Of a DNA stretch of 64,000 nt, positions 44,601-53,219 are shown one piece after another. Both the position numbers and the translations under genes were made by a program. Origin of the DNA: Pseudomonas putida (GTDB taxonomy: Bacteria > Pseudomonadota > Gammaproteobacteria > Pseudomonadales > Pseudomonadaceae); contig NZ_JANHLE010000008.1 in assembly GCF_028682475.1 (NCBI RefSeq), positions 124,001 to 188,000 of the forward strand, read 5' to 3'. A model generated the notes under the pieces. The model was not told the origin of the DNA. It did not search any database and saw only the letters and a list, made by a program, of their open reading frames with translations. The number at the start of each line of letters is the position of its first letter. Position 1 is the first letter of the stretch.

Positions 44601-45272
44601 CAAGTAGCCGTAATACGCACGATTGATGCGGTAGTAGGCACTGTACAGATCGTCCAGATAAACGTCGGCTTGACCAAAGGCAGCGGCGGCAATCGCCTTG
44701 TCATGGTCGGCATACACCCGCATGTCGGCCCTGGGATAGCGTTGTTTCAACTCGGCACTGTGTTCAGTGCTGACCGCTACGCGCAAGCCGGCAAGATCTG
44801 CGGGCGAATGCCGTGGTTCGGCACTGCGCTTGAACAGTGCCAGGCGGTCCCGGGCGTAGGGCTTGCTGAGCAGCAAATCCTGGCGCGGCGCAAGGCTACC
44901 GTGTCGGCTGATGACGTCGACGCTGCCCTCCTGCAAGGCATTCTCGGCATCGTCGTCGTTTGCAAAAGGAATGACTTTGATTTTCAAGCCCAGTAACTGC
45001 GCGACCAGGGCGGTTGCATCGGCGCTGATGCCCTCATACTGGTTGTCTTCGGCATTGACCGAAAACGGCGCTGACTCGCTGGCCGACACACCCACCCTGA
45101 GCTCGGCCTTGTGCCGCAGCCAATGCCAGTCTTCGGTGGAAATTTCAATATCGTGGCGGTCGATTCGCAGCTGGCTCGACAGCACCTGCGGGACCAGGGG
45201 CAAAGAGGCAGCCACAACCGCAGCGCTGCTGCACAGCAGGCAGATGAACAGGCACAAAGAACGTAAATACAT
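41643..45272 (-). CDS. rocS1: RocS1-like hybrid sensor kinase (module II)
   Basis: A 1209-aa unorthodox kinase with signal peptide 1-22, two tandem periplasmic solute-binding domains (about 55-270 and 285-515), a membrane helix at 531-552, a PAS domain (about 565-690), HisKA His716 (MSHEIRTPMNAV), an HATPase with N box near 834, a receiver with Asp1005 (IIITDCHMPVMNG) and an Hpt with His1153 (LAHRIKGAAK). This is the domain order of RocS1/SadS and BvgS. It follows the RocR-like gene by 132 bp on the same strand. The symbol is by architecture and context. Confidence 0.88.
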   Translation of the reverse strand: MYLRSLCLFICLLCSSAAVVAASLPLVPQVLSSQLRIDRHDIEISTEDWHWLRHKAELRVGVSASESAPFSVNAEDNQYEGISADATALVAQLLGLKIKVIPFANDDDAENALQEGSVDVISRHGSLAPRQDLLLSKPYARDRLALFKRSAEPRHSPADLAGLRVAVSTEHSAELKQRYPRADMRVYADHDKAIAAAAFGQADVYLDDLYSAYYRINRAYYGYLRFERFSDLTVGGYSYALRTDNTRLQRLINVAIEAIGDDQLRNLAKRWVGNSFLPNEAPMDLTVEQLRWIQRNPVARLVINDDMAPGAYYDSNGVFSGGVADLLEVITLSTGLHFEIVVVRGGYPQMIEALHKNAADLALMTASPEREAYLRFSRPLIDSPFVLISGMQQQGKLESLIDKRLAIPSGHVAAQQLRKRYPNAEVIEAGTTLDTMNMLYKGNADAAMVALPAARYYIERLFRDQLVINRVLDVGPSTTNFAMRRSDVELQSIIDKVLQSIAPDELNAISNRWRSPPGMSGQTWIDYQRVIVEIVAGAGLLLLLSLVWVVYLRRQIKARAKAERMLNDQLQFVETLTDSMPPPLYVRDLKGRMLSCNRSYLKSVGLSAEQVLNKTVRQLPKENFESLPDFHRNYLQAMRDGQTIESVHAIQLQGREVWINHWVQPFQDSQGVTKGVICGWLDITEHRQLVEQLQEAKNLADDASRAKTSFLATMSHEIRTPMNAVIGILELALKRADSKPIDRASIEIAHTSAKSLLELIGDILDIARIESGRLSLSPKRANLRELVESVARVFEGLARQKRLNLILDIDSSINCDVLVDALRFKQILSNLVSNAIKFTEEGAIKISICGVLVDTSLLHVSLSVEDTGVGISPSDQQRLFRPFVQAQRNVQQTEGTGLGLVICRSLCEMMGGRVTLTSTLGRGTRIDVEMRLQVLEHMDVRPVPALIQARPRYQLQVLVVDDHRINRQVLHEQLSYLGHEVCEAENGQVAFQRWSEQPFDIIITDCHMPVMNGVDLTRAIRKTEQEQGLEATVIIGLTADAQPEEIELCIQAGMIDCLIKPLGLDELDARLLALEPGTELDGEFVPIPSEPLIQAPEALRLVDLGPLELLISSEPVKFRQILGELINNNRKDCQALKALLQAGDTDKLGQLAHRIKGAAKVVKGEQLVERCRQLEIACLDPQVSFAQLEQAVAQVEAAIDALEDALHNL

Positions 45273-45404
45273 GCGGGATCAGAGACCGAAAGAGCCGGAG
45301 AGTACGGGAACCAGTGGCTTGAGGGCAGTTCATCCAGGAACACAGCAAGAAGCTGGATAACCGCCAAGACTGGCGCAATGATAGTTCAAAGCCGTTGCCG
45401 TCGT

Positions 45405-46616
45405 TCAATCATCAACACCTGCCCCGCCCTTGGCTGTCGCCTGCGCCCTGCAGAAGTCGATAAAGTGATTTTGCGGCATAGGTCGGGCAAACAGAAAACC
45501 CTGGCCAAGGGTGCCACCCAGTTCAATAAGGCGTGCTTGCTGCTCGGCCGTCTCTACACCTTCAAGAATCAGCGTTATATCCAGTGCCCGCGCCAACGCC
45601 ACCGAACAGCTGATGATCGCGGCGCTTCTGGGCTGGCTTTGCATTTTGTGCACGAACGTGCGGTCGAGTTTGATCTGGTTGAACGGCAGTTCACTGAGTC
45701 GATCCAGCGAAGAGTAGCCAGCACCAAAGTCGTCCATGGCCAAACCGCAGCCGAGCATGCGCAGCCTTACCAGATTCTCCAGACTACTGGCAGGCGCACT
45801 GATCAGCCCGGATTCGGTAATCTCGAACATCACCCTGCCCGGCGGTACCTGGGCACGCTTGAGCAACGCCGGAATGCGCTCGGTCAGGGCGTTGCAGGCC
45901 AATTGACCAGGGTGCAGGTTGAACGCCAGGTTGACCAGCCGCCCTTGCGCTGCCAGCCGTTGGTACAGTGCCAAACCCTGTTCAAACAGGTGCCAGAACA
46001 TCCGGTCGATCAGATTGTGCTGTTCCATTACCGACAAAAAATGCGCGGGCGAGAGCACGCCCCACTGCGGGTGGTTCCAGCGCGCCAATACTTCCGCACC
46101 GACCAATCGTTGCCCCTCAAGGGTGACTTTGGGTTGGTAGTACGCCTCGAATTCACCATTATCCAGGCCTCGCTGTACGTCGCTTAGAGACGGCAGTTCA
46201 GCAGGTGACAGCAACCTGGGTTCGGCATTGCGGTGTGCGTGGTAACGCTTGACCAGCGGGCTGAAACCCTCCAGGTGAAACGGCTTGCCCAGATCACCCA
46301 GGTAGGTCAGCCCAAGGCAGTGGATCATCGCCACAGTGGCCTGGCGCAAGATCGGGTCGAGCTCGCTGCACAGCACCACGGCGCCGACCTTGCCACTGCT
46401 GCTGGCATGACGCAAAAAGGCCAGGCCATCCATACCGGTCATTTTCAGGTCACACAGAACAATATCGACAAAGCCACAGGCAGCCAGCACGGCCATGGCC
46501 TGATCACCGTCCGCGGCTTGCAAGACAGGACTCGATAGGTGTTTTTCCAGGGCGGTTACGGTAACGAGGCGCTGGAAGGGTTCATCCTCCAGGACCAGAA
46601 CAGTCAAGTTTTGCAT
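45405..46616 (-). CDS. rocR: RocR-like REC-EAL phosphodiesterase (module II)
   Basis: A 403-aa protein with a receiver domain (phospho-Asp56 in IVLCDLKMTGMDG) and an EAL domain (about 145-395). The EAL motif reads EVL. The other catalytic residues are present: FNLHPGQL, EITES, MDDFGAGYSS, IKLDRTFV, EGVET and GQGFLFARP. In P. aeruginosa RocR lowers c-di-GMP and counteracts RocA1 at the RocS1 kinase. Here it lies divergent from the RocA1-like gene and upstream of rocS1, the same three-gene set. The start is 61 bp from the nearer of two tandem palindromes. Confidence 0.88.
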   Translation of the reverse strand: MQNLTVLVLEDEPFQRLVTVTALEKHLSSPVLQAADGDQAMAVLAACGFVDIVLCDLKMTGMDGLAFLRHASSSGKVGAVVLCSELDPILRQATVAMIHCLGLTYLGDLGKPFHLEGFSPLVKRYHAHRNAEPRLLSPAELPSLSDVQRGLDNGEFEAYYQPKVTLEGQRLVGAEVLARWNHPQWGVLSPAHFLSVMEQHNLIDRMFWHLFEQGLALYQRLAAQGRLVNLAFNLHPGQLACNALTERIPALLKRAQVPPGRVMFEITESGLISAPASSLENLVRLRMLGCGLAMDDFGAGYSSLDRLSELPFNQIKLDRTFVHKMQSQPRSAAIISCSVALARALDITLILEGVETAEQQARLIELGGTLGQGFLFARPMPQNHFIDFCRAQATAKGGAGVDD

Positions 46617-46676
46617 TGCAGGGCTACACGCAAAATAAGGGAAGACAGTGTGCGAGGCGCGCTTCTGGCATCTCCA

Positions 46677-46711
46677 TGGGAAATTTCCTAGGCCTCCTAG
46701 GAAATTTCCTA
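46677..46711. promoter_or_regulatory. Tandem TAGGAAATTTCCTA palindromes, rocR-rocA1 intergenic
   Basis: TGGGAAATTTCCTA (46677-46690) and TAGGAAATTTCCTA (46698-46711) have centres exactly 21 bp apart. Each is two abutting inverted TTTCCTA heptads, the known half-site of Bordetella BvgA. They lie between the divergent rocR-like and rocA1-like genes. Binding by the RocA1-like regulator is inferred. Confidence 0.65.
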
Positions 46712-46825
46712 AGGTAAACTACATTAACGTACAGCCCTGCCCCGCTCGGCTAATGGTGTTAGTCTTTTACCGCCCGGGTTGTACCGTTCCAGTAACAAGC
46801 GTTTTCTCAAGGTAAAAATCACACT

Positions 46826-47452
46826 ATGCATAGCGTTCTGATAGTTGACGATCATCCGGTCATTCGACTTGCCGTCAGGGTCCTGCTGGAAAAGCACGGC
46901 ATGCGCGTGGTGGGTGAAGCCGACAATGGACTCGATGCTGTTCAGCTGGTGCGCGACCTGACACCGCAAGTGGTCATCCTCGATATCGGTATTCCCAAGC
47001 TGGACGGCTTTACCGTTATCTCCCGGATCAAAGCCCTGAATGTGCGCAGCGAGATCCTCATACTGACCTCGCAACCCGCTGACTCGGTGTGCCGCCGCTG
47101 TGTCCAGCTCGGCGCACGCGGCTTCGTCAACAAAGAAGAAGACCTCGGCAGCCTGATCACCGCGATCAAAGCTGTGGACGCCGGCTATACCTTCTTTCCC
47201 TCGCTGACCTTTGACAGTGTCAATCCGACCGAGCAACTGACTGAACGTGAACAGATTCAATCATTGACCGACCGGGAAGTGACGGTACTGCAGTATCTGG
47301 CCCAGGGTTACTCCAATAAAGAAATTGGTGAAAAGCTCTTTCTCAGCAACAAGACGGTCAGCACTTATAAAACCCGGTTGCTGCAAAAGCTCGGGGCCGC
47401 GTCGCTGGTTGACCTGGCTGAGTTTGCCAAACGCAATGCCTTGACACCCTGA
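46826..47452 (+). CDS. rocA1: RocA1/BvgA-like response regulator (module II)
   Basis: A 208-aa LuxR-type regulator: receiver with DDH at 8-10 and phospho-Asp53 (VVILDIGIPKLDG), and helix-turn-helix (LTDREVTVLQYLAQGYSNKEIGEKLFLSNKTVSTYKTRLLQKLG). Size and sequence fit the BvgA/EvgA/RocA1 group. It lies divergent from rocR-rocS1 and just upstream of fimbrial operon II on the same strand. Identical TAGGAAATTTCCTA boxes stand before it and between it and the pilin gene, so it is the likely direct activator of operon II. Confidence 0.88.
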   Translation: MHSVLIVDDHPVIRLAVRVLLEKHGMRVVGEADNGLDAVQLVRDLTPQVVILDIGIPKLDGFTVISRIKALNVRSEILILTSQPADSVCRRCVQLGARGFVNKEEDLGSLITAIKAVDAGYTFFPSLTFDSVNPTEQLTEREQIQSLTDREVTVLQYLAQGYSNKEIGEKLFLSNKTVSTYKTRLLQKLGAASLVDLAEFAKRNALTP

Positions 47453-47470
47453 CGGCCCTGAATGGGCCTG

Positions 47471-47506
47471 TAGGAAATTTCCTAGGCCTGCGTCGGCAAC
47501 GTCCTA
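47471..47506 (+). promoter_or_regulatory. TAGGAAATTTCCTA box upstream of fimbrial operon II
   Basis: A perfect TAGGAAATTTCCTA at 47471-47484 is followed 22 bp on (centre to centre) by a weaker TCGGCAACGTCCTA (47493-47506). Seventeen bases (GGAAATTTCCTAGGCCT) are identical to the first box at 46677. It ends 122 bp before the pilin start codon. Confidence 0.65.
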
Positions 47507-47628
47507 CTCACTTCTACCCCTCCTCACTCCTAGACTTACTCCAGCTCAACGGCACAGAGAGGCCGCAGCTCAGAGAGTGTTCCATTGAGTCCCCTTCAAG
47601 GACGTCAATTTCAATTTAGGAGTGTGAA

Positions 47629-48183
47629 ATGAAAGTTAGTACGTTGGCTGGCGCGATCATGGCAGTTTCCCTCGCAGCGACTTCTGCTGTCAGTGTTGCC
47701 AAAGATCAGGGCCACGGTGTGATTACCTTCAAGGGCGCGATTATCGATGCACCGTGCTCCATCGCTCAAGAGTCGCAGTACCAGACGGTCGACATGGATC
47801 AAATTGCCAACGTTAGCCTGAAGAACGGCGGCAAATCCAACCCGACTCCCTTCAAGATCGAGCTGCGCGGCTGTGAGCTGGGCGCCCTGAAGTCGGCAAC
47901 CGCAACCTTTACCGGTTCGCCTTCGTCCAACCCTGACCTGCTGGCGCTCAAAGGCACCGCCCAAGGTGCCAGCCTGGCTATCGCCGACCACACCGGTGCG
48001 CTGATCAAGCTTGGCTCTGCTTCGCCTGCACAGACGCTGTCCGATGGCGACACCTACCTGCAGTTCAGTGCCTACTTGCAGGGCGACATGGTTACCCCAG
48101 AAGGCGGCGGCGAAGGCACTGCGGCCGAAATCGTACCGGGTGACTTCGAGACGTTCGCCAACTTCACCCTCGCTTATCAGTAA
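47629..48183 (+). CDS. Major fimbrial subunit (operon II)
   Basis: A 184-aa type 1 pilin behind a strong ribosome site (TTTAGGAGTGTGAAATG). The signal peptide covers about 1-24 (SVSVA). The mature part begins KDQGHGVITFKGAIIDAPC, has the second cysteine at LRGCELG, and ends in NFTLAYQ. It is the first and probably most expressed gene of operon II. Confidence 0.93.
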   Translation: MKVSTLAGAIMAVSLAATSAVSVAKDQGHGVITFKGAIIDAPCSIAQESQYQTVDMDQIANVSLKNGGKSNPTPFKIELRGCELGALKSATATFTGSPSSNPDLLALKGTAQGASLAIADHTGALIKLGSASPAQTLSDGDTYLQFSAYLQGDMVTPEGGGEGTAAEIVPGDFETFANFTLAYQ

Positions 48184-48254
48184 CGGCTACCGTCACTGAA
48201 GTACCCCGCAGTACGCACAGGCTGCGTACTGCGGGGGAGCTAGCGGAGGTCTAG

Positions 48255-48800
48255 ATGATTCGTTCAACCGCACTGCTGCTGCCACTGCTCCTGTGTGCCT
48301 TGGGCGAGCCCGCCTGTGCTGCTGAGCGGCCACTGACCACAGCACTCAAAGGGCGCGTGCAACTGGCCGGAAGCATCGTCGACAGCGCCTGCACCATCCG
48401 CGTGGGTAATGACAATCAAACCGTGACATTCAAACCCACGGCACTTAATGGGTTAGTCAGCGGCGATAGTTCAGCTCAACAATCCCTGAATATTTATATC
48501 AGTGATTGCGTCGGTTCCAATGCGCTCAGCAACTCCGAGCCTTCGCAGCGTTTCAAACTGGTATTCGAAGGTGAAACTGAAGGTCAATACTTCGGTATTA
48601 AAGGCGGTGCACAAGGCATTGCATTACAGATAAAAGATGAACACGGAAAGTTGATATCACCCGGCATGTTGCTTGAGCACAGCACGCTGTCCAGCGACAG
48701 CCTGATGCTTAATTACTCACTGACACTCGTCGGTAACGGTCATGCACTGGAAGCGGGCGACTATCACGCCACGATCAAGCTGAGCATTCAGCACTTCTGA
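48255..48800 (+). CDS. Fimbrial subunit (operon II, second)
   Basis: A 181-aa pilin with signal peptide 1-22 (ACA). It keeps the GRVQLAGSIVDSACTIRVG N-terminal strand and first cysteine, the second cysteine at ISDCVG, and the C-terminal ATIKLSIQHF zipper. It lies 71 bp after the major pilin and is AT-richer than it. Probably a minor pilin or alternative rod subunit. Confidence 0.9.
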   Translation: MIRSTALLLPLLLCALGEPACAAERPLTTALKGRVQLAGSIVDSACTIRVGNDNQTVTFKPTALNGLVSGDSSAQQSLNIYISDCVGSNALSNSEPSQRFKLVFEGETEGQYFGIKGGAQGIALQIKDEHGKLISPGMLLEHSTLSSDSLMLNYSLTLVGNGHALEAGDYHATIKLSIQHF

Positions 48801-48844
48801 ACTGCAGACACTCGGTGTGCAGTGTCGTTCAAGGATTTAATCAC

Positions 48845-51334
48845 GTGGATCACCGTAAGGTACTGGCTACCACAGCGTTGTGCTGTGCCGCGACGTGGGC
48901 AAGTGCAGCCGAAGAATTCCAATTCAACACCGATGTACTGGACCTCAAGGATCGCGAGAACCTTGATCTTGGGGTGTTTGCTTCGGCCAACTTCATCATG
49001 CCCGGCCAATACAGTCTGATGGTGCACGTGAACCGCGATACATTGACGGAATTCCCGGTTGACTACTTCCCCGCCGAGGACGACCCCAAAAGCAGCGTTG
49101 CCTGCCTGTCGCCGGCGCTGGTCAATGAACTGGGCTTGAAAGAACAGGCGATCAAATCACTGACCTGGTGGCACGCCGGTGACTGCCTCGACCTGGGCAG
49201 CGTTCCCGGCATGCAGGCCCGTGGCAATCTGGGCACTGCAGGGCTGTACCTGAGCATCCCCCAGGACCAGCTGGAATACACCGCGGCCAACTGGGACCCG
49301 CCTTCGCGCTGGGACGACGGTATTGCCGGGGTGCTGTTCGATTACAACTTCAACGCCCAGACCACCGAGCGCAAGCAGGGTAAAGGTCGCAGCGACAACC
49401 TCAGTGGCAATGGCACCACCGGTATCAACCTGGGCGCCTGGCGCTTGCGCGGTGACTGGCAGACCCAGATGCAACGCAGTGACGACCAGCCGTCACTACA
49501 GCAATTTGCCTGGAGCCGGTTTTATGCGCTGCGCGCCGTGCCGTCGCTGCGCTCGAGCCTGATCGTCGGTGAAGACTATCTGGACTCCAACCTGTTCGGC
49601 AGCTTTCGCTACACCGGCGGCAACCTGAGCAGCAATGACAACATGCTGCCACCCAACCTCAGGGGTTATGCCCCGGAAGTCAGGGGGGTGGCACGCACCA
49701 ACGCGCGCGTGGTGATTCGCCAGCAAGGCCGGGTGCTCTACGACACCCAGGTGCCGCCAGGCGCATTTCGAATCCAGGACCTCAATGATGCGGTCTCTGG
49801 CCAACTGGACGTGCGCGTCGAAGAGCAGGACGGCAGCGTCCAGGAATTCCAGATGGACACCGCCAGCATTCCCTACCTGACCCGTCCGGGCACGGTGCGC
49901 TACAAGCTGGCCGCCGGTAAACCTTCCGATTGGGAGCACCAGATGGATGGCCCGGCCTTCGCCACCGGTGAGTTTTCCTGGGGTGTCAGTAATGGCTGGT
50001 CATTGTATGGCGGCGGCCTCGGCGCCAAGGACTACGGCTCGCTGGCTGTCGGTGTGGGCCGCGACCTGATGGCGTTCGGTGCGCTGTCATTCGACGTCAC
50101 CCAGTCGCGGGCCACCCTGCCGGAGCGCGACACGCTGACCGGTAAGTCCTACCGTGCCAGCTATTCCAAACGCTTCGATGAGTACGACAGCCAGGTCACC
50201 TTCGCCGGCTACCGGTTCTCGGAAGAAAACTACCTGAGCATGAACGAGTTCATCGAAGCCCGGCGCGGCGGCGAGCCGCTGAACCAGAGCAAGGAACTGT
50301 ACACCGCGACGGTGAGTAAACAGTTTCGCGACTCCGGGCTCAGCCTGTACTTCAACTACAACCACCAGACCTACTGGAACAGCCAGGCCAGTGACCGCTA
50401 CAGCCTGTCGTTGTCGCGCTACTTCGATGTCGGCGGCCTGAAGAACCTCAGCCTGTCGCTGACCGCCTACCAGAACAAGGCCAACGGCACTTCCGATGAC
50501 GGTGCCTATCTGTCGGTCAGCATCCCTTGGGGCAGCACCGGTTCATTCAGCTACAACTCATCGGTCAATCGCGGCGAAAGCAGGCATAGCCTGGGTTACT
50601 ACGACCGCATCGATGAGCGTAACCACTACATGCTCAGCGCCGGTAAGTCCTCAAGCGGCGAAACCGCCAGCGGCTTCCTCTCCCATGATGGCGATCAGGC
50701 CCAGGTGGTGGCCAGCGCCAGCTACCAGGCCGGTGAGTACACCTCGGCCGGCCTGTCCCTGCAAGGCGGCGCGACCCTGACCGGTGAAGGCGCGGCGCTG
50801 CACCGCAGCAGCGTCATGGGCGGTACCCGGTTGCTGCTCGATACCCAGGGCGTGGCCGGCGTGCCGGTGCGTGGCAACGGCGGGGTCACCCGTACCAACC
50901 GTTTCGGCAAGGCGGTGGTCACCGACGTCAACAGCTACTACCGCAACCAGGCCAGCATCGTCCTGGACAGCCTGGCCGACGATGTCGAAGCCACCCAGTC
51001 AATCACCCAGGCAACCCTGACCGAGGGTGCGATTGGTTATCGCCGTTTCGATGTGATCGCCGGGCACAAGGCCATGGTCGTCATTCGCATGGCCGACCGC
51101 AGCGCGCCGCCCTTTGGCGCCACCGCGCAGAACCGCCGCGGCCAGGAAACCGGCATTGTCGGCGAAGACGGATCGACTTACTTGAGCGGCATGAAGCCGG
51201 GCGAAAGCATGTCGCTGCATTGGGGTGGCAGTTCGCGTTGCCGTTTTACCCTGCCCGACCAGGTGCAATCGCCGGAACGACAACTGGAGCTGCTGTGCCA
51301 GCCCGTCAGCGAGGCGGACAACAGCGCCGCTTAA
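48845..51334 (+). CDS. Fimbrial outer-membrane usher (operon II)
   Basis: An 829-aa PapC/FimD-type usher. GTG 48845 is chosen because AAGGA precedes it at good distance and it opens a normal signal peptide (VDHRKVLATTALCCAATWASA); GTG 48815 is the alternative. The N-terminal domain starts EEFQFNTDVLDLKDRENLDLGVF, the barrel has RGYAPEVRGVARTNARVVIRQQGRVL, and the C-terminus has the usual cysteine pair (SRCRFTL, LELLCQP). It is distinct from the operon I usher. Confidence 0.93.
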   Translation: MDHRKVLATTALCCAATWASAAEEFQFNTDVLDLKDRENLDLGVFASANFIMPGQYSLMVHVNRDTLTEFPVDYFPAEDDPKSSVACLSPALVNELGLKEQAIKSLTWWHAGDCLDLGSVPGMQARGNLGTAGLYLSIPQDQLEYTAANWDPPSRWDDGIAGVLFDYNFNAQTTERKQGKGRSDNLSGNGTTGINLGAWRLRGDWQTQMQRSDDQPSLQQFAWSRFYALRAVPSLRSSLIVGEDYLDSNLFGSFRYTGGNLSSNDNMLPPNLRGYAPEVRGVARTNARVVIRQQGRVLYDTQVPPGAFRIQDLNDAVSGQLDVRVEEQDGSVQEFQMDTASIPYLTRPGTVRYKLAAGKPSDWEHQMDGPAFATGEFSWGVSNGWSLYGGGLGAKDYGSLAVGVGRDLMAFGALSFDVTQSRATLPERDTLTGKSYRASYSKRFDEYDSQVTFAGYRFSEENYLSMNEFIEARRGGEPLNQSKELYTATVSKQFRDSGLSLYFNYNHQTYWNSQASDRYSLSLSRYFDVGGLKNLSLSLTAYQNKANGTSDDGAYLSVSIPWGSTGSFSYNSSVNRGESRHSLGYYDRIDERNHYMLSAGKSSSGETASGFLSHDGDQAQVVASASYQAGEYTSAGLSLQGGATLTGEGAALHRSSVMGGTRLLLDTQGVAGVPVRGNGGVTRTNRFGKAVVTDVNSYYRNQASIVLDSLADDVEATQSITQATLTEGAIGYRRFDVIAGHKAMVVIRMADRSAPPFGATAQNRRGQETGIVGEDGSTYLSGMKPGESMSLHWGGSSRCRFTLPDQVQSPERQLELLCQPVSEADNSAA

Positions 51335-51356
51335 TCTATTTGCAACAGGTACCTTT

Positions 51357-52115
51357 ATGAACTCCAGCTTCAAGCGCAACACCCTGCCCCTGCTCGCCTT
51401 GATCGGCGCGTGCACGGCACAAACCAGCCTGGCCGCCGTGTCGCTGGACCGCACCCGGGTGATTTTTACCGGCAGCGAGAAATCGGTCAGCCTCAGCGTC
51501 AGCAACCAGAACACCCAGCTGCCCTACCTGGCCCAGGCCTGGATCGAAAACGAACAGGCCGAGAAAATCACCAGCCCCCTGGTGGTCCTGCCGCCGATCC
51601 AGCGTCTGGAAGCCGGGAGCAACAGCCAGGTGAAGATTCAGGGCCTGCCTGAACTGGGCCAGTTGCCGCAGGACCGCGAGTCGCTGTTCTACTTCAACCT
51701 GCGCGAGATTCCGCCGCGCAGCGATAAGCCGAACACCTTGCAGATCGCCCTGCAGACGCGGGTGAAGCTGTTCTATCGCCCCGCGGCTATCGCTCCAAGG
51801 GCCGGTGTCAACCAAGCCCCCTGGCAGGAAAAGCTGACCCTGACCCGCCAGAACGACCGCTACCTGGTGAACAACCCGACGCCCTACTACGTCACGCTGA
51901 TCGACGCCACACCCAACCTCAAGGCCGCCAGCGCAACCGACTTCAAACCCCTGATGATCGCCCCGCGGGGCCAGCTCGACCTGGGCGTCAGCAGCAAGGC
52001 GCTGGGCGACAAACCGGTGCTCACCTACGTCAATGACTACGGTGGCCGCCCACAACTGCAGTTCAGCTGTGTTGCAGCCACCTGCACCGCCAGTCCCGTT
52101 GCCAGCAAGCGCTGA
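51357..52115 (+). CDS. Periplasmic fimbrial chaperone (operon II)
   Basis: A 252-aa PapD-like chaperone starting at ATG 51357, with signal peptide 1-26 (TSLA). It has DRTRVIFTGSEKSVSLSVSN, the signature FYFNLREIPPRSD and RVKLFYRP. Unlike operon I it follows the usher rather than preceding it. A C-terminal pair of cysteines (FSCVAATCTAS) is unusual for the family. Confidence 0.93.
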   Translation: MNSSFKRNTLPLLALIGACTAQTSLAAVSLDRTRVIFTGSEKSVSLSVSNQNTQLPYLAQAWIENEQAEKITSPLVVLPPIQRLEAGSNSQVKIQGLPELGQLPQDRESLFYFNLREIPPRSDKPNTLQIALQTRVKLFYRPAAIAPRAGVNQAPWQEKLTLTRQNDRYLVNNPTPYYVTLIDATPNLKAASATDFKPLMIAPRGQLDLGVSSKALGDKPVLTYVNDYGGRPQLQFSCVAATCTASPVASKR

Positions 52116-52147
52116 CATCCGATGACCCATTCACCTGAGGGCAAATC

Positions 52148-52726
52148 ATGATGCCTGGAACCCGTAGCTGTCTGGCAGTCTTGCTCTGCAGCGCCAGTGT
52201 CTCGACCTTGTCTCATGCCGCTGGCAGCCCTGCGCAGACGGCCGAGTTCCAGGTGACCGGGACCTTGCTGGAAAGCGCCTGCTACCTGGACCCCAGCTCC
52301 GCCTATCAGACCCTGTCGTTAGGCGAGCTGAGCACCGCCCGGCTGTCACGCATGGGTGATCAGGGCACGCCGGTGGCCCTGCACCTCAAGCTGCAAGGCT
52401 GTGTACGCAGCGACGGCGGCCGCCGTGATGAGCAACAGGGCACCCTGGTCTGGAGCGCGATCGAGCCGGTGGCAGCGCTGGCCTTCAATGCGGTGGCCGA
52501 TGCCGATACCCCCGAGCTGATCAAGGTGGTCGGTGCCGAGGGTTTCGGCCTGCGTCTGCTCGATGTGCAAGGCAACGATGTACGCCTGGGCCGCATAGCC
52601 CCGGCCTGGTTCGTCTCGCCCGGCGATAGCCAGCTGACCTATTACATCCGCCCTGAACGCACGGCCGCGCCGCTGCGCCCGGGCGCCTTTCGCGCCAGCC
52701 TGAATGTGAACCTGGCATATGACTGA
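52148..52726 (+). CDS. Minor fimbrial subunit (operon II)
   Basis: A 192-aa pilin-fold protein with a signal peptide (about 1-25, SHA). It has FQVTGTLLESACYLDP, a second cysteine at LQGCVRSDG, and a C-terminal RASLNVNLAYD. It is the first of four consecutive minor pilin-like genes; an ATG start overlaps no neighbour. Probably an adaptor or tip fibrillum subunit. Confidence 0.88.
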   Translation: MMPGTRSCLAVLLCSASVSTLSHAAGSPAQTAEFQVTGTLLESACYLDPSSAYQTLSLGELSTARLSRMGDQGTPVALHLKLQGCVRSDGGRRDEQQGTLVWSAIEPVAALAFNAVADADTPELIKVVGAEGFGLRLLDVQGNDVRLGRIAPAWFVSPGDSQLTYYIRPERTAAPLRPGAFRASLNVNLAYD

Positions 52727-52736
52727 GGCTTGCAGA

Positions 52737-53219
52737 ATGACTGTCGCACGTACTGCCCTGCTGGCCATGCTGCTGGGCAGCGCATCCTCGACCAATGCTG
52801 CCGAGCAACAGGTGGTGACGATCACAGGTGTTGTCTATGCAGCGATTCCTTGCGTGATCAATAAAAACGCCCCCATCAGCGCACCGTTTGGCGATGTGCA
52901 AACCGCTGGCATCGATGGCAATTACAAGACCATCACCCTCGAGTACACACTCGATTGCAGCCGCTCGGCGAGCAATGAACTGCGCATGCAGGTGCGCGGT
53001 ACCCCCGCCTTCGATCCGGCGCTACTGCAGGTGCCCGACCATGACAGCCTCGGTATCGCCCTTAAAAAGGACGGCGCCCGGCTTGCAGTCAACACCTGGG
53101 CAGACTTCGACACCCGCAAACAGCCCGTGCTGCAAGCCGTGCTGGTCAAGCGCGAAAACAGCGAAATCAAGGCCGGCGCGTTCAAGGCCAGCGCAACCCT
53201 GGTGGTGGACTATCGATGA
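52737..53219 (+). CDS. Minor fimbrial subunit (operon II)
   Basis: A 160-aa pilin-like protein from ATG 52737 (MTVARTALLAMLLGSASSTNA signal). It has VVTITGVVYAAIPCVINKN and the second cysteine at YTLDCSRS, ending SATLVVDYR. Its stop overlaps the next start by four bases. Short for the family, so perhaps an adaptor. Confidence 0.87.
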   Translation: MTVARTALLAMLLGSASSTNAAEQQVVTITGVVYAAIPCVINKNAPISAPFGDVQTAGIDGNYKTITLEYTLDCSRSASNELRMQVRGTPAFDPALLQVPDHDSLGIALKKDGARLAVNTWADFDTRKQPVLQAVLVKRENSEIKAGAFKASATLVVDYR

